From Leucobacter tenebrionis (GTDB lineage: Bacteria > Actinomycetota > Actinomycetes > Actinomycetales > Microbacteriaceae), in assembly GCF_019884725.1 (NCBI RefSeq), contig NZ_CP082322.1:2108001-2172000 (forward strand): DNA of 64,000 nt, written 5' to 3'. Under the pieces are notes generated by a model, which was given only the letters and a program-made list of their open reading frames with translations, did not search any database and was not told the origin of the DNA. The position numbers and the translations under genes were made by a program. Shown one piece after another: positions 8,184 through 16,260 of the stretch (positions within the stretch are counted from its first letter, which is position 1; each line of letters starts with the position of its first letter).

Positions 8184-8860
8184 ACGATGGAGTCGGGTTC
8201 GCGCCGGTCTACGAGGCCCGGGATGGGCTGCCGGTGCGCCTGGAGGCAGCCCCCCGCCAGGACTCCCGCGGACGACCGTATCTGCACCACCGCCTGGTCG
8301 TCGCCGATGGCCGGCCGGGCGCCGTGGTCGTCGCGGTGCGATCGGGGGAGCGCGAGGACACGCCAGAGGTGCTGCTCGTGCGCAGCCTCCGCTACGCCGT
8401 GGGGCAGGAGCTGTGGGAGCTGCCTCGCGGGTCGGGGGAGCCCGAGGACGCGGTGGATCGGGATCGCCCCGCCGATCCCGATCCGGTTCGCGGTTCGGGT
8501 CCGGATCCTCATCGCCCCGCCGATCCTGTCTCCGATCCCGCATCCGATCCCGTCGGCGACGCGGGTCTGCGCGCCGGCCTGCGCGAGCTCGCCGAGGAGA
8601 CGGGCTTCACCGCTGCCCGCTCCGAGCTGCTGGGCGGCTACGTGGTCGACTCCACGGTGTTCCCGCAGCGGGTCTGCGCCGTGCTGTGCGAGATCGATGC
8701 CTCGCGCGAACCGGGCGACGTGGACGGCGAGGTGGAGGAGTCGCGCTGGTTCAGCCGCGACGAGGTCGTCGGGATGATCCGCTCGGGCGCGGTCGCCGAT
8801 GCGCACTCCCTGTCGGCCCTCCTGCTGTGGCTCCTCCCCGCCATCCCGACCCGGTCGTGA
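8180..8860 (+). CDS. Nudix hydrolase with an Asp/Pro-rich insertion in the Nudix box
   Basis: A 226-residue protein of the ADP-ribose/nucleotide-sugar pyrophosphatase type (ELPRG before the box, then LRELAEETG). The Nudix helix REL-AEETG is at about residues 135-142. Between the loop Gly/Glu part (G84, E87, E89) and this helix lies an insertion of about 35 residues (92-126) built of Asp-Pro repeats. At the position eight residues before Arg135, where Nudix enzymes have Glu, there is Asp127. Whether it still cleaves nucleoside diphosphates is open. The ATG at 8180 overlaps the previous stop. Confidence 0.82.
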   Translation: MNDGVGFAPVYEARDGLPVRLEAAPRQDSRGRPYLHHRLVVADGRPGAVVVAVRSGEREDTPEVLLVRSLRYAVGQELWELPRGSGEPEDAVDRDRPADPDPVRGSGPDPHRPADPVSDPASDPVGDAGLRAGLRELAEETGFTAARSELLGGYVVDSTVFPQRVCAVLCEIDASREPGDVDGEVEESRWFSRDEVVGMIRSGAVADAHSLSALLLWLLPAIPTRS

Positions 8861-8956
8861 TGGCGGACTCCGTCCCCGAACCGGGGCGCCTGCGGCGCCT
8901 TCAGCGCTCCGGAGACGCCGTAAGCGCCCCCGATTCCACCTCGAAGAGACGTGAAA

Positions 8957-8993
8957 TGCGCCATGATGAGGGTATGCGCCTCATCGTGGCGCA
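8957..8993. other. Stem-loop upstream of the HdeD-like gene
   Basis: A 15-bp stem (8957-8971 with 8979-8993, one G-U pair, arm TGCGCCATGATGAGG) with a 7-nt loop. It ends 22 bases before the ATG at 9016, just ahead of the AAGGAG ribosome-binding site. It could terminate transcription from the Nudix gene or control translation of the next gene. Confidence 0.6.
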
Positions 8994-9015
8994 CTACTGA
9001 CTGTAAGGAGTTCCC

Positions 9016-9588
9016 ATGACTTCGCCCGAAACCAAGCTGCTCCACCGCGCCGGCGACGGCGTCCGCACCGCTTTCGGCGTGGGCGGGCTCATCGCGATCG
9101 TGCTCGGCCTGCTCATCATCTTCTTCCCCGGAAAGACCGGCGCCGTCGCCATGCAGATCATCGCGGCGGTGATGGCCGCCTATGCGCTGGTGGTCGGCGT
9201 GGTCTACATCGGATCCTCGATCTTCAGCCGAGCACTCGGGGGCTGGGCGCGCACCGGCCACATCCTGCTCGGTGTGCTGTACGTCATCGGCGGCATCGTG
9301 ATGATGGTGAACCTGGGCGCCGCTGCCGCGGTGCTCGCCGTCTTCCTCTCGGTCACCGTCGGTGTGCTGTGGCTGCTCGAGGGCGTCATGGCGTTCACCG
9401 TGGTGGGTCAGAGCGGCAACAAGGCCTGGACCGTCATCTACGGCATCATCAGCGTGCTCGCCGGCCTGACGCTCGTGTTCTCGCCGCTGCTCGGCGCGGT
9501 CACGCTGTGGCTGCTGCTCGGGATCTCCATGCTGGCGATGGGCATCGTGCAGGTGGTGCGCGCGTTCAAGATCGGCTCCGCGGCGTAG
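9016..9588 (+). CDS. HdeD/DUF308 family membrane protein
   Basis: A 190-residue protein with six hydrophobic segments in three hairpins, the HdeD/DUF308 layout. In enterobacteria HdeD is linked to acid resistance at high cell density; the role in actinobacteria is not settled. The ATG follows a clear AAGGAG site. It appears to be a single-gene unit downstream of a stem-loop, and a GC-rich hairpin follows it. Confidence 0.87.
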   Translation: MTSPETKLLHRAGDGVRTAFGVGGLIAIVLGLLIIFFPGKTGAVAMQIIAAVMAAYALVVGVVYIGSSIFSRALGGWARTGHILLGVLYVIGGIVMMVNLGAAAAVLAVFLSVTVGVLWLLEGVMAFTVVGQSGNKAWTVIYGIISVLAGLTLVFSPLLGAVTLWLLLGISMLAMGIVQVVRAFKIGSAA

Positions 9589-9596
9589 GGGGTACA

Positions 9597-9650
9597 GCGC
9601 GGGCGGTTACCGGGCGGCGCCGTGCGCGGGTGGCCGCCGCCCGCCCGCGC
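9597..9650. terminator. GC-rich inverted repeat between convergent genes
   Basis: GCGCGGGCGG at 9597-9606 pairs with CCGCCCGCGC at 9641-9650. It fills the whole spacer between the HdeD-like gene and the SseB-like gene, which converge. Probably a bidirectional terminator without a U-tract. Confidence 0.5.
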
Positions 9651-9651
9651 G

Positions 9652-10185
9652 TCAGCGCATCTGCTCGAGCTGAGCGGCGGTGACCGGGTCATCGCCGCTC
9701 GCCAGCGCGATGTACTTGCGGAGCACGACGAGCGACGCACCCGCCTTGTCGAACTCCGCCGCGACGAAGCGGTCGGTGCCGATGAGCGCGAGCGCCTCCC
9801 GTGCCGGCATGATGGCGCCCTTGATCTCGCTCCGGCGTTCCGCCGGGGCGACCGCGCGCAGCTCGGCCATCGAGGTGAAGAGCGGGAGCACCAGCTGGCC
9901 CTTGGTCGAGCGGATGGTGCGCACCCGCGGGCCCTTCTTCTTCGATGAGGTGCCCGTCACGTCGGCCACGAGATAGCCCTCGCGCAGCGAGTTCAGGAAC
10001 GTCGCGAGGTGCTCGTAATCGGGCTGCTCCTGCAGCGCCCGCAGCGCGCCGCGCACGGCCTCGTTCGCGTAGTCGGGGTGCACCTCGTCAGGGATCAGAG
10101 CCTCCGCCGCTTCCGCCGTCCCGTTTGCGTTTGCATCTGGGTTTGCGTCGGCGTCTGGTGCGGGCTGCTGCGGGTTCTCGGCCAT
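9652..10185 (-). CDS. SseB-family protein
   Basis: A 177-residue protein. After an Ala/Asp/Asn-rich N-terminal tail of about 35 residues comes a compact domain with the SseB pattern, in which a GQLVLPLFTS strand is followed by a helix. The domain is named after a type III secretion chaperone, but in actinobacteria it occurs alone and its role is unknown. It is monocistronic, with a long perfect hairpin just upstream of its start. Confidence 0.75.
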   Translation of the reverse strand: MAENPQQPAPDADANPDANANGTAEAAEALIPDEVHPDYANEAVRGALRALQEQPDYEHLATFLNSLREGYLVADVTGTSSKKKGPRVRTIRSTKGQLVLPLFTSMAELRAVAPAERRSEIKGAIMPAREALALIGTDRFVAAEFDKAGASLVVLRKYIALASGDDPVTAAQLEQMR

Positions 10186-10240
10186 GCCTCCACCCTACCG
10201 GCGGCTTTCCGCCGCCCCTCATCGGCGGTTCCCCTCGGTC

Positions 10241-10293
10241 CGGGGTCACTTTCGTGCGTGTCGTCTCGCGCGACACGCACGAAAGTGACCCCG
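10241..10293. repeat. Perfect 23-bp palindrome with 7-nt loop
   Basis: Arms 10241-10263 and 10271-10293 are exactly complementary (arm begins CGGGGTCACTTTCGTGCG). It lies between bioN, which ends at 10342 on the minus strand, and the start of the SseB gene at 10185, so it can terminate the bioYMN transcript. The length and perfection exceed what termination needs. Confidence 0.75.
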
Positions 10294-10341
10294 AATCACG
10301 ACGAGGACGTTCAGAGACCACGGGAGGCTGTGCCGCGATCC

Positions 10342-11019
10342 TCACTCCTCGCCGACGCCCCGAGCCGCGAGCGCCTCGCCCGTCGACTGCGCGTGCGCGA
10401 CGGTGCGCAGCGCGAACGGTACGAGCAGCGCGCGTACGCTGCGCTCGAGACCGCGGGCCTGGGCTGCCGCGCGGGTCTCCTGGGCGATGCCGAGGATGTT
10501 CGGGATCGCGGTGATGACGAGCGAGAACGCGAGTGCGACGCGATCCGGGTCCACCCGCAGCGGGCGAAGCGGCTCGAGCGCCCGAGCGATGGTGTCGAGC
10601 ATGTCGGCGACCGCCGTGCTCGCGGTCACGGCGCTCGCGGCGAGGATCAGGGCGAGCAGATCGCCGACCACCTCGAAGCCGCGCGGCCAGCCCTGCAGCA
10701 GCCAGTCGGGTGAGCTCAGCACGGTTGTGAAGGGCTCCGATGTCGCGGTCGAGACCTCGTTCACCGACGCGAAGAGGAACAGCGGGATCGCGATGAACGC
10801 GAACCCCCGGGCGACGCGCCACAGGTGCCGTCCGCGCAGACCGGAGAGGACGGCGAGCGCGACGGCGATCCCGAGCCATACCGCGGTGATCGGCACGCCG
10901 CGCGTCCAGGTCACCGCGACCGCGAAGCAGACGAGTCCCAGCAGCTTCGCCCCCGGCGGCAATCGGTGCAGCGGCCCGCGCCCGGGCAGGTAGGCGCCGA
11001 GCGGCGACCAGCCGCTCAT
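10342..11019 (-). CDS. bioN: Biotin ECF transporter T component (EcfT/BioN)
   Basis: A 225-residue membrane protein with about five hydrophobic segments and the two coupling motifs of EcfT proteins, visible as QARGLERS and AARGVGEE near the C-terminus. These Ala-Arg-Gly helices press on the ATPase. It is encoded after the ATPase with a 4-bp overlap and in the same operon as bioY, so it should be BioN of a dedicated biotin importer. Confidence 0.9.
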   Translation of the reverse strand: MSGWSPLGAYLPGRGPLHRLPPGAKLLGLVCFAVAVTWTRGVPITAVWLGIAVALAVLSGLRGRHLWRVARGFAFIAIPLFLFASVNEVSTATSEPFTTVLSSPDWLLQGWPRGFEVVGDLLALILAASAVTASTAVADMLDTIARALEPLRPLRVDPDRVALAFSLVITAIPNILGIAQETRAAAQARGLERSVRALLVPFALRTVAHAQSTGEALAARGVGEE

Positions 11020-11795
11020 GCGATGCTCGCCCGGTAGTGCGCGACGGCCTCGGCCGGTGCGCCGTCGAAGACGACCCGCCCGTCCGAGATGACGAGCGTG
11101 CGGTCGGCGCGCTGCGCGAGGTCGAGGTCGTGGGTGACGACCACCACCTGCTGCGGCAGCGACATGAGCAGTTCGCCGATGAGGCGGCTGTTGCGCAGGT
11201 CGAGCAGGGTCGTGGGCTCGTCGGCGACGAGGATCGCCGGGTCGGTCGCCAGCACCGCCGCGATCGCGAGCAGCTGCTTCTGCCCCCCGGACAGGGTGTG
11301 CACGCTGCGCTCGGCGAGGTGCGCGATCCCGAACCGCTCGAGCACGGCGAGCGCCGCGGCTGTGCGCTCGCGCTTGCCGCGGTGGGTGCGGCGCAGGGAG
11401 AGCGCCACATCTTCGACGGCCGTGGGCATGATGAGCTGCGCCGAGGGGTCGGTGAAGACGAACCCGACGGCGCGTCGCACGGCGGGGCCGTCGCGGCGGG
11501 TGTCGAGCGGGGGTGTCGCGGTGTCGGCGTCCGGGGCGCCGGAGGTGTCGGAGGTGCCGGAGGTGCTGGAGGTGCTGGAGGTGCTGGAGGTGCTGGATCC
11601 CGGTGCGATCAGCACCTCGCCCGAGGTGGGCTCGATCAGCCCGTTGAGCAACCGGGCGAGGGTCGACTTGCCGGATCCGTTGCCTCCGACGATCGAGACG
11701 CGCCGCTCGCGCAGCACGAGCGAGGTTGGCTGCAGGATCGTCGCCTCACCCTCGGGGGAGGGGGCGACGACGGCTGCGCTGCGGAGTTCGATCAC
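11016..11795 (-). CDS. bioM: Biotin ECF transporter ATPase (BioM)
   Basis: A 259-residue ABC ATPase: Walker A GGNGSGKST (about residues 38-46), signature LSGGQKQLLAIA, Walker B ILVADEPTTLLD, and the switch His in VVTHDLD. Between Walker A and the Q-loop region (FVFTDPSAQ) it carries a low-complexity insertion of Ser/Thr followed by Ala/Asp/Pro. This is encoded by a 9-nt tandem repeat at 11541-11594. The insertion is in a loop, so the enzyme is probably still active. It energises biotin uptake with BioN and BioY. Confidence 0.92.
   Translation of the reverse strand: MIELRSAAVVAPSPEGEATILQPTSLVLRERRVSIVGGNGSGKSTLARLLNGLIEPTSGEVLIAPGSSTSSTSSTSSTSGTSDTSGAPDADTATPPLDTRRDGPAVRRAVGFVFTDPSAQLIMPTAVEDVALSLRRTHRGKRERTAAALAVLERFGIAHLAERSVHTLSGGQKQLLAIAAVLATDPAILVADEPTTLLDLRNSRLIGELLMSLPQQVVVVTHDLDLAQRADRTLVISDGRVVFDGAPAEAVAHYRASIA
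11541..11594 (-). repeat. Six tandem 9-nt units inside bioM
   Basis: Six copies of a GGAGGTGCT unit (the first two with one or two changes) encode a run of Ser-Ser-Thr triplets in the ATPase. The unit is a multiple of three, so copy-number change would keep the frame. Confidence 0.9.
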
Positions 11796-11822
11796 TCGGA
11801 GATCCTACGCGTGTCGGCGGGC

Positions 11823-12617
11823 TCAGCGTCGCACGCGCACGGGCAGCAGCGCGGGGAAGGCGCGGTGCACCGCGGTCGCGACGATCGCGGCGAGCAGGGC
11901 CTTGACGAGGTCGAGCGGCAGGAACGCGACGTCCACGATCGCGGCCTGGCCTACGGACATGCCGCCGCGCCAGGCGAGCCCCGCGATCCCGAGCACATGA
12001 TTGACCGCGACCCCGACGACGGTCGCGAGGAGGAGCGCCAGCGTGGTCGCCACGGCGCCCCTGCGCGGGATCCGCGACGCGATGAAGCCCGCCGCCGCAG
12101 CGGCGAACGGGAAGGAGACGAGGTAGCCCATGGTCGGGCCCGCGAACGGGGCGAGCCCCGCGCTGCCTCCCGCGAATACGGGGAGACCGATCGCCCCGAC
12201 CGCGAGATAGAGCAGCGCCGCGAAGAAACCGCGCCGCGCGCCGAGCACCGCGCCGGTCAGCACGATCGCGAAGGTCTGCAGCGTGAAGGGCACGGGGCCG
12301 AGCGAGATCGCGGGCAGGATCGCGCACACGGCGATGAGCGCCGCGAAGGTGGCGATGAGGGCGAGGTCGGTCGCGGGGTTGCGGCGCTGCCTCGAGCGGG
12401 GGCGGGGGTCGGGGGCGGTCGCTGCGGTGGTCGCGGGGGTCGAGCCTGTCGTGGCGGCCGGGCCGGTTGAGGCGGCCGGATCGGTCGGGGCTGTCGCGGC
12501 CGTCGGGGCTATCGCGGCCGTCGGGGAGGCGGCCGCCGGGAGGCCAGTAGATGCGGTCGCGTTCTTCGGGATGGTCGGGTCGGCCGCAGCGGAGTCGGCG
12601 CGGGAGTGGTCGGTCAT
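11823..12617 (-). CDS. bioY: Biotin transporter substrate-binding subunit BioY
   Basis: A 264-residue protein. The core from about residue 75 is a typical BioY with six membrane segments and the LGPVPFTLQTFAIVLTGA and GPTMGYL motifs that line the biotin pocket. The N-terminal 70 residues are an unusual Ala/Thr/Pro-rich tail, partly from an 18-nt tandem repeat near 12486-12530. I chose the ATG at 12617, which overlaps the CHY gene stop by 4 bp. Twenty-seven bases separate its stop from bioM. Confidence 0.92.
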   Translation of the reverse strand: MTDHSRADSAAADPTIPKNATASTGLPAAASPTAAIAPTAATAPTDPAASTGPAATTGSTPATTAATAPDPRPRSRQRRNPATDLALIATFAALIAVCAILPAISLGPVPFTLQTFAIVLTGAVLGARRGFFAALLYLAVGAIGLPVFAGGSAGLAPFAGPTMGYLVSFPFAAAAAGFIASRIPRRGAVATTLALLLATVVGVAVNHVLGIAGLAWRGGMSVGQAAIVDVAFLPLDLVKALLAAIVATAVHRAFPALLPVRVRR

Positions 12618-12964
12618 GATGTCTCCGTGAGGTCGAAGTAGTGGTGGCGATGGAGGCGGCAGCCCGGATTGAACGGGGCGGAGCATGAGGGGCAGGCCTC
12701 GGCCCGCAGGTAGTCGTCGATGCGCATCGCGGTGCGGCAGACCCCGCAGAGCACAGCGCGGCGGTTGCCGTCGGCGGCGCTCCAGCGTTCGGTCGGATGC
12801 CCCGCGGTTTCCTCGTGGCACGCGAAGCAGGGGTAGAACTCCTCGCAGCACTTGAACTGCAGCGCGACGACGTCGAGCGGGCCGTGATAGTGCGCGCACC
12901 GGGTCTCGGCATCGACCACGCGACCGAGCACACGGGGTGCCGATGTGTGCGTGGGCGTGGTCAT
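12614..12964 (-). CDS. CHY zinc-finger protein
   Basis: A 116-residue protein with the CHY zinc-finger pattern: Cys-x-His-Tyr-His (CAHYHG), then CCEEFYPCFACHEE, CGVCR and CPSC, enough ligands for three zinc ions. Bacterial CHY proteins have no settled function. It is the first gene of the biotin-uptake operon and couples to bioY by an ATGA overlap, so a link to biotin or metal supply is possible. Confidence 0.88.
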   Translation of the reverse strand: MTTPTHTSAPRVLGRVVDAETRCAHYHGPLDVVALQFKCCEEFYPCFACHEETAGHPTERWSAADGNRRAVLCGVCRTAMRIDDYLRAEACPSCSAPFNPGCRLHRHHYFDLTETS

Positions 12965-13009
12965 TCATGTCTCCTGGGCGATCAGTGCGGTCGGTGATTC
13001 TCGGTCACC

Positions 13010-13039
13010 TGAACAGTGTTCTGGTGAACGGTGTTCAGG
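13010..13039. promoter_or_regulatory. Likely operator between the CHY-bioYMN operon and the TetR gene
   Basis: Two back-to-back 15-bp copies, TGAACAGTGTTCTGG and TGAACGGTGTTCAGG, each holding a GAAC-(3 nt)-GTTC inverted repeat. The outer ends also form a dyad (ACCTGAACA with TGTTCAGGT, 13007-13040). The spacer is only 94 bp, so a protein bound here could control both directions. The adjacent TetR protein is the obvious candidate (inference). Confidence 0.7.
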
Positions 13040-13058
13040 TTAGCGCTAGACTGGCCCG

Positions 13059-13763
13059 ATGCGCAACACCCTCGCCGATGTGGTCGCCGCCGGGCTGCGC
13101 GTGCTCGACGCCCAGGGGCTCGAGGGCTGCTCGATGCGCCGCGTCGCCGCCGAGCTCGGCGTGCAGCCGAGCGCGCTCTACCACCACGTGCCCGACAAGC
13201 AGACGCTGCTCGCGCTCATGGCCGACGAGATCGTGGCGCCGGTGGCGCGGGAGCAGACTGCCGCGCGGGCCGGGGCTGTTTCGCGGGTCGAGGATGTCGC
13301 GCGGGCAGAGGCTGCTGTGCCGGACGAGACCGCCGCGCGGGCAGAGGTTACTGCGCCGGTCGAGGCGGGAGGCGGCGCCGCCGCTGCCGGAGCTCCTGCC
13401 GGTGGTCCCGACGCCGATCCACGGTCCTTCTGCGTCTCGTTGCGCGACGCCATGCTCGCCGTGCGCGACGGGGCCGACGTCGTGGCGACCGCTGCGGCCT
13501 TCAGGCTCGGAGCCTCGGGGATCGAGCGCAGCCTCGGCGCCCTCGTCGGAGCCGACGGCGCGCGCACGCTCCTGCTCTACACCTTCGGGCACGCGCAATC
13601 GACGCAGACCCACCGTCAGGCCGCGGCGTTCGGGGCGCTGGTCGATCCCGCCGCGCTGCCCGGGCGGGGTGCGGAAGAGGCCCCGGATCCCGACCTCGAC
13701 CTGGACGCCTCGTTCGGTCGCGGTCTCGACATCATCCTGCGGGGCTTGGACGCCCCTCGCTGA
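13059..13763 (+). CDS. TetR family regulator with 12-residue repeats
   Basis: A 234-residue repressor. The N-terminal helix-turn-helix is clear (RRVAAELGVQPSALYHHVPD, about residues 27-46). The C-terminal part resembles the TetR_C domain. Between them, about residues 69-104, are three 12-residue repeats beginning ARA, encoded by a 36-nt tandem repeat starting at 13262, 13298 and 13334. It diverges from the CHY-bioYMN operon and likely regulates that operon and itself through the operator at 13010-13039. The ligand is unknown; a biotin-related compound is a reasonable guess. Confidence 0.85.
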   Translation: MRNTLADVVAAGLRVLDAQGLEGCSMRRVAAELGVQPSALYHHVPDKQTLLALMADEIVAPVAREQTAARAGAVSRVEDVARAEAAVPDETAARAEVTAPVEAGGGAAAAGAPAGGPDADPRSFCVSLRDAMLAVRDGADVVATAAAFRLGASGIERSLGALVGADGARTLLLYTFGHAQSTQTHRQAAAFGALVDPAALPGRGAEEAPDPDLDLDASFGRGLDIILRGLDAPR

Positions 13764-13816
13764 GCGGCGCTCGCAGGCAAGCGAGACAGCAGCGTTCGCC
13801 GCATGCATATAGCGCC

Positions 13817-13866
13817 GAGAGGCGGATTTCGCATGCTGGGTCCGCGCCTCTCATGCGAAATCCGCC
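13817..13866. terminator. Palindrome with two alternative pairings between convergent genes
   Basis: A perfect 15-bp stem, 13821-13835 with 13852-13866 (arm GGCGGATTTCGCATG). The flank GAGAGGCG (13817-13824) can instead pair with CGCCTCTC (13845-13852), which excludes the first fold. It lies between the TetR gene and nucS. From 13871 to 14040 the plus strand is a low-complexity G-rich tract with no gene; read from the nucS side its transcript is C-rich. Confidence 0.65.
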
Positions 13867-14054
13867 ACTCGAGCAGGGTGCGGCGGGGTGCGGCCGGGCT
13901 GGGCGGCGCGGGGCAGGGCTGGCCGGGGCCTGGAGGGGCTGGCCGGCGCAGGACGGGCGAATGCGAGGCAGGCGGGGCCGGGAGAGCCAGCGCAGGACGC
14001 GCGGACGCGGTGGGGTGGGGAGAGGCAGGCCGCGTCGGGCCGCCACCTGCCGCG

Positions 14055-14747
14055 TCAGAAGAGCGTGTTCTTGTCCTCCATGCCGCGCATCGCGTCGTAG
14101 TCGAGCACGAGGCAGCGGATCCCGCGGTCCTCGGCGAGCGTGCGGGCCTGCGGCTTGATCTCCTGCGCCGCGAAGACGCCGTGCACCGGGGCGAGCTTCG
14201 GGTCGCGGTTCATGAGCTCGAGGTAGCGGGTGAGCTGCTCGACACCGTCGATGCCGCCGCGCCGCTTGATCTCGATCGCCACCGACGCGCCCGAGGCGTC
14301 GCGGGCGAGGATGTCGACCGGGCCGATCGCGGTCATGTACTCGCGGCGCACGAGCGTGTGGCCCTCGCCGACGAGTTCGATCTGGTCGGCGAGCAGCTCC
14401 TGCAGGTGCGCCTCGACGCCGTCCTTGATGAGCCCCGGATCGACGCCGAGGTCGTGCGACGAGTCGTGGAACACCTCGAACACCGACACGACGAGCTTGT
14501 CGGCGGTCTTCTTGTGGGTGACCTGCCAGGCCTCGACGATGCCGGCCTCGCGCTGATCCTCGTCGAGTTCAAGCGTGGCGAGCGTGCAGGGCGGGCTCAT
14601 CCAGTTGAGCGGCTTGTACGAGCCGCCGTCGCTGTGCACGAGGATCGAGCCGTCGTTCTTGAGCATGAGCACGCGCTTGGCCCGGGGCAGGTGGGCCGAG
14701 AGCCGCCCTGCATAGTCGACGGAGCAGTCTGCAACAACGATTCGCAC
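14055..14747 (-). CDS. nucS: Mismatch-specific endonuclease NucS/EndoMS
   Basis: A 230-residue protein of the length and sequence of actinobacterial NucS, which cuts both strands at mismatches and replaces MutS/MutL in this phylum. The N-terminal beta domain is followed by the RecB-like nuclease core with GPVDILARD and IEIKRRG, giving the Asp-Glu-Lys catalytic set. The C-terminal KNTLF fits the beta-clamp-binding tail. The start is GTG at 14745-14747, giving VRIVVADC; the open frame continues upstream but without family similarity. Confidence 0.94.
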   Translation of the reverse strand: MRIVVADCSVDYAGRLSAHLPRAKRVLMLKNDGSILVHSDGGSYKPLNWMSPPCTLATLELDEDQREAGIVEAWQVTHKKTADKLVVSVFEVFHDSSHDLGVDPGLIKDGVEAHLQELLADQIELVGEGHTLVRREYMTAIGPVDILARDASGASVAIEIKRRGGIDGVEQLTRYLELMNRDPKLAPVHGVFAAQEIKPQARTLAEDRGIRCLVLDYDAMRGMEDKNTLF

Positions 14748-14806
14748 TCGCGGTAGTTTAGCCGCTCCGGCGGGGAGCGGGGTCGGGCATCTCGGGCGAC
14801 CGCGGA

Positions 14807-16195
14807 TCAGCGGCGCGACCGCGCGGCCGACGCGGCGAACAGCACGTACACCGCGAACGGCAGCAGCGCCCAGAACGCGACGAGCAGCCCGATGTGCTCG
14901 CCGAGGAAGCCGAACGCCATCGGCCCCACGAGCATCGAGCCGTACCCGAGCGCCGACACCGCGGCCACGTCTCGAGCCGCGGTCTCGGCGCGGTCGGCAG
15001 CCGCCGAGATCGCGATCGGCCAGCCGAGGCTGGTGCCGACACCCCAGGCGAGCACGCCGATGACGGCCCCCGCGGTGCCGGGCACGAGGATCGTCATCAC
15101 GATTCCCACCGCCGCGATCACGGCCGACACCCGCAGCACGCCGACCCGCCCGAAGCGGGTGATGAGCCACGATCCGGCGATCCTCACCGCCATGACCGCG
15201 GCGAAGAACACGCTCAGCATCGTGGAGCCCAGCTGGTTGCTGAAATCTCTGCCGTCGACGAGGGCGAGCGGCAGCCAGTCGCTCGGAGTGCCCTCGAAGA
15301 GGCCGAACGAGAGCGTGATCAGGCCGATGAGGAAGATGCGCGGGTCGCGCCATGGGCTGTAGGGGCGGGCGGATCCGGATCCGGATCCGGGGGCCTTCGA
15401 CGACGACTCGCGCGGGGCGCCGTCGTCGGACCACTGGATCGGAATGGACCCGGTCACCGGGGTGAACGCCGGTTGCTGCCCGGCGGCGGACTCGATGATC
15501 GGGATCGAGCCCGTGACGGGATACCGCTCCTCAGGCCCGGGGAGGCGCTGTGCCGAGGAGGCGGATCCCGGGTCGCCGGCGCCCTCGGCCGTGGCCCGCG
15601 CCGTCGCCTCGTCGCGAGGCAGATAGCGCAGCAGGGAGAGCAGCACCGCGGCGCTCACGATCATCACCGCGGCGAAGTGCACGGGCACGGGCACGCCGAG
15701 CGCCTCGGCGAGCCCGCCGATCCCGGTCGCGGCGACCGCACCCAGGCTGTAGCCCGCGTGCATGAGCGGCATGCGGGGCCGCCCGAACGCCGCCTCCGCG
15801 TTGGCGCCGCTGACGTTCATGGCGACATCGCAGATGCTGAAGGCGAAGCCGTACGCGAAGAGCACCGCGAGCCCCACCGGGATCGCGCCGCTCAGGATGA
15901 TCGCGGCGGCGCTCGGCAGCAGGATCGTGGTCGCGACGGTTCCGCAGAGGAGCGTGCGACGCGGCCCGAAGCGCTGCACCACCCGCCCCGACAGCATGAG
16001 CCCCGCGAGGCTGCCGACGGCGAGGCACAGGCCGTAGATGCTCATCTCGACGGCGGAGGCGCCGAGGTGATCGCGCACGGCCGGCAGGCGGCTCAGCCAG
16101 GTGCCGAAACCCAGACCCACCACGAGGAAGACGACGGGGATCGTGCGCACCCAGCGCACCACCGCGGCCCGTTCGAAGGGCACCGAAGCTGTCAC
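14807..16195 (-). CDS. MFS transporter with a long central loop
   Basis: A 462-residue protein with about 12 membrane segments in two halves (first [20 protein letters not shown]). The cytoplasmic loop between the halves is expanded to about 75 residues, Ser/Gly/Pro-rich. It carries the octapeptide PVTGSIPI twice, near residues 225 and 245. The fold fits proton-driven exporters of the fucose-permease/bacilysin-like MFS group. The substrate is unknown. It is a separate unit, 60 bases from nucS and 65 from the MATE gene. Confidence 0.85.
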   Translation of the reverse strand: MTASVPFERAAVVRWVRTIPVVFLVVGLGFGTWLSRLPAVRDHLGASAVEMSIYGLCLAVGSLAGLMLSGRVVQRFGPRRTLLCGTVATTILLPSAAAIILSGAIPVGLAVLFAYGFAFSICDVAMNVSGANAEAAFGRPRMPLMHAGYSLGAVAATGIGGLAEALGVPVPVHFAAVMIVSAAVLLSLLRYLPRDEATARATAEGAGDPGSASSAQRLPGPEERYPVTGSIPIIESAAGQQPAFTPVTGSIPIQWSDDGAPRESSSKAPGSGSGSARPYSPWRDPRIFLIGLITLSFGLFEGTPSDWLPLALVDGRDFSNQLGSTMLSVFFAAVMAVRIAGSWLITRFGRVGVLRVSAVIAAVGIVMTILVPGTAGAVIGVLAWGVGTSLGWPIAISAAADRAETAARDVAAVSALGYGSMLVGPMAFGFLGEHIGLLVAFWALLPFAVYVLFAASAARSRR

Positions 16196-16260
16196 CCCTC
16201 GAGTCTACGAGGCGCACCGAAGCGGGCGCGACCCCCGCACGAGGCGGGATCGGGGGCGGA

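Noticed and set aside
11037-12470. A 477-codon open frame on the plus strand opposite bioM/bioY
   Set aside because: Asp/Arg/Gly-rich shadow of the biotin genes; no ribosome site, no motif.
14055-15434. A fusion of NucS with an upstream Arg-rich domain
   Set aside because: The open frame extends 229 codons upstream of nucS but overlaps the MFS gene in another frame and has no homology; the GTG at 14747 gives the normal NucS length.
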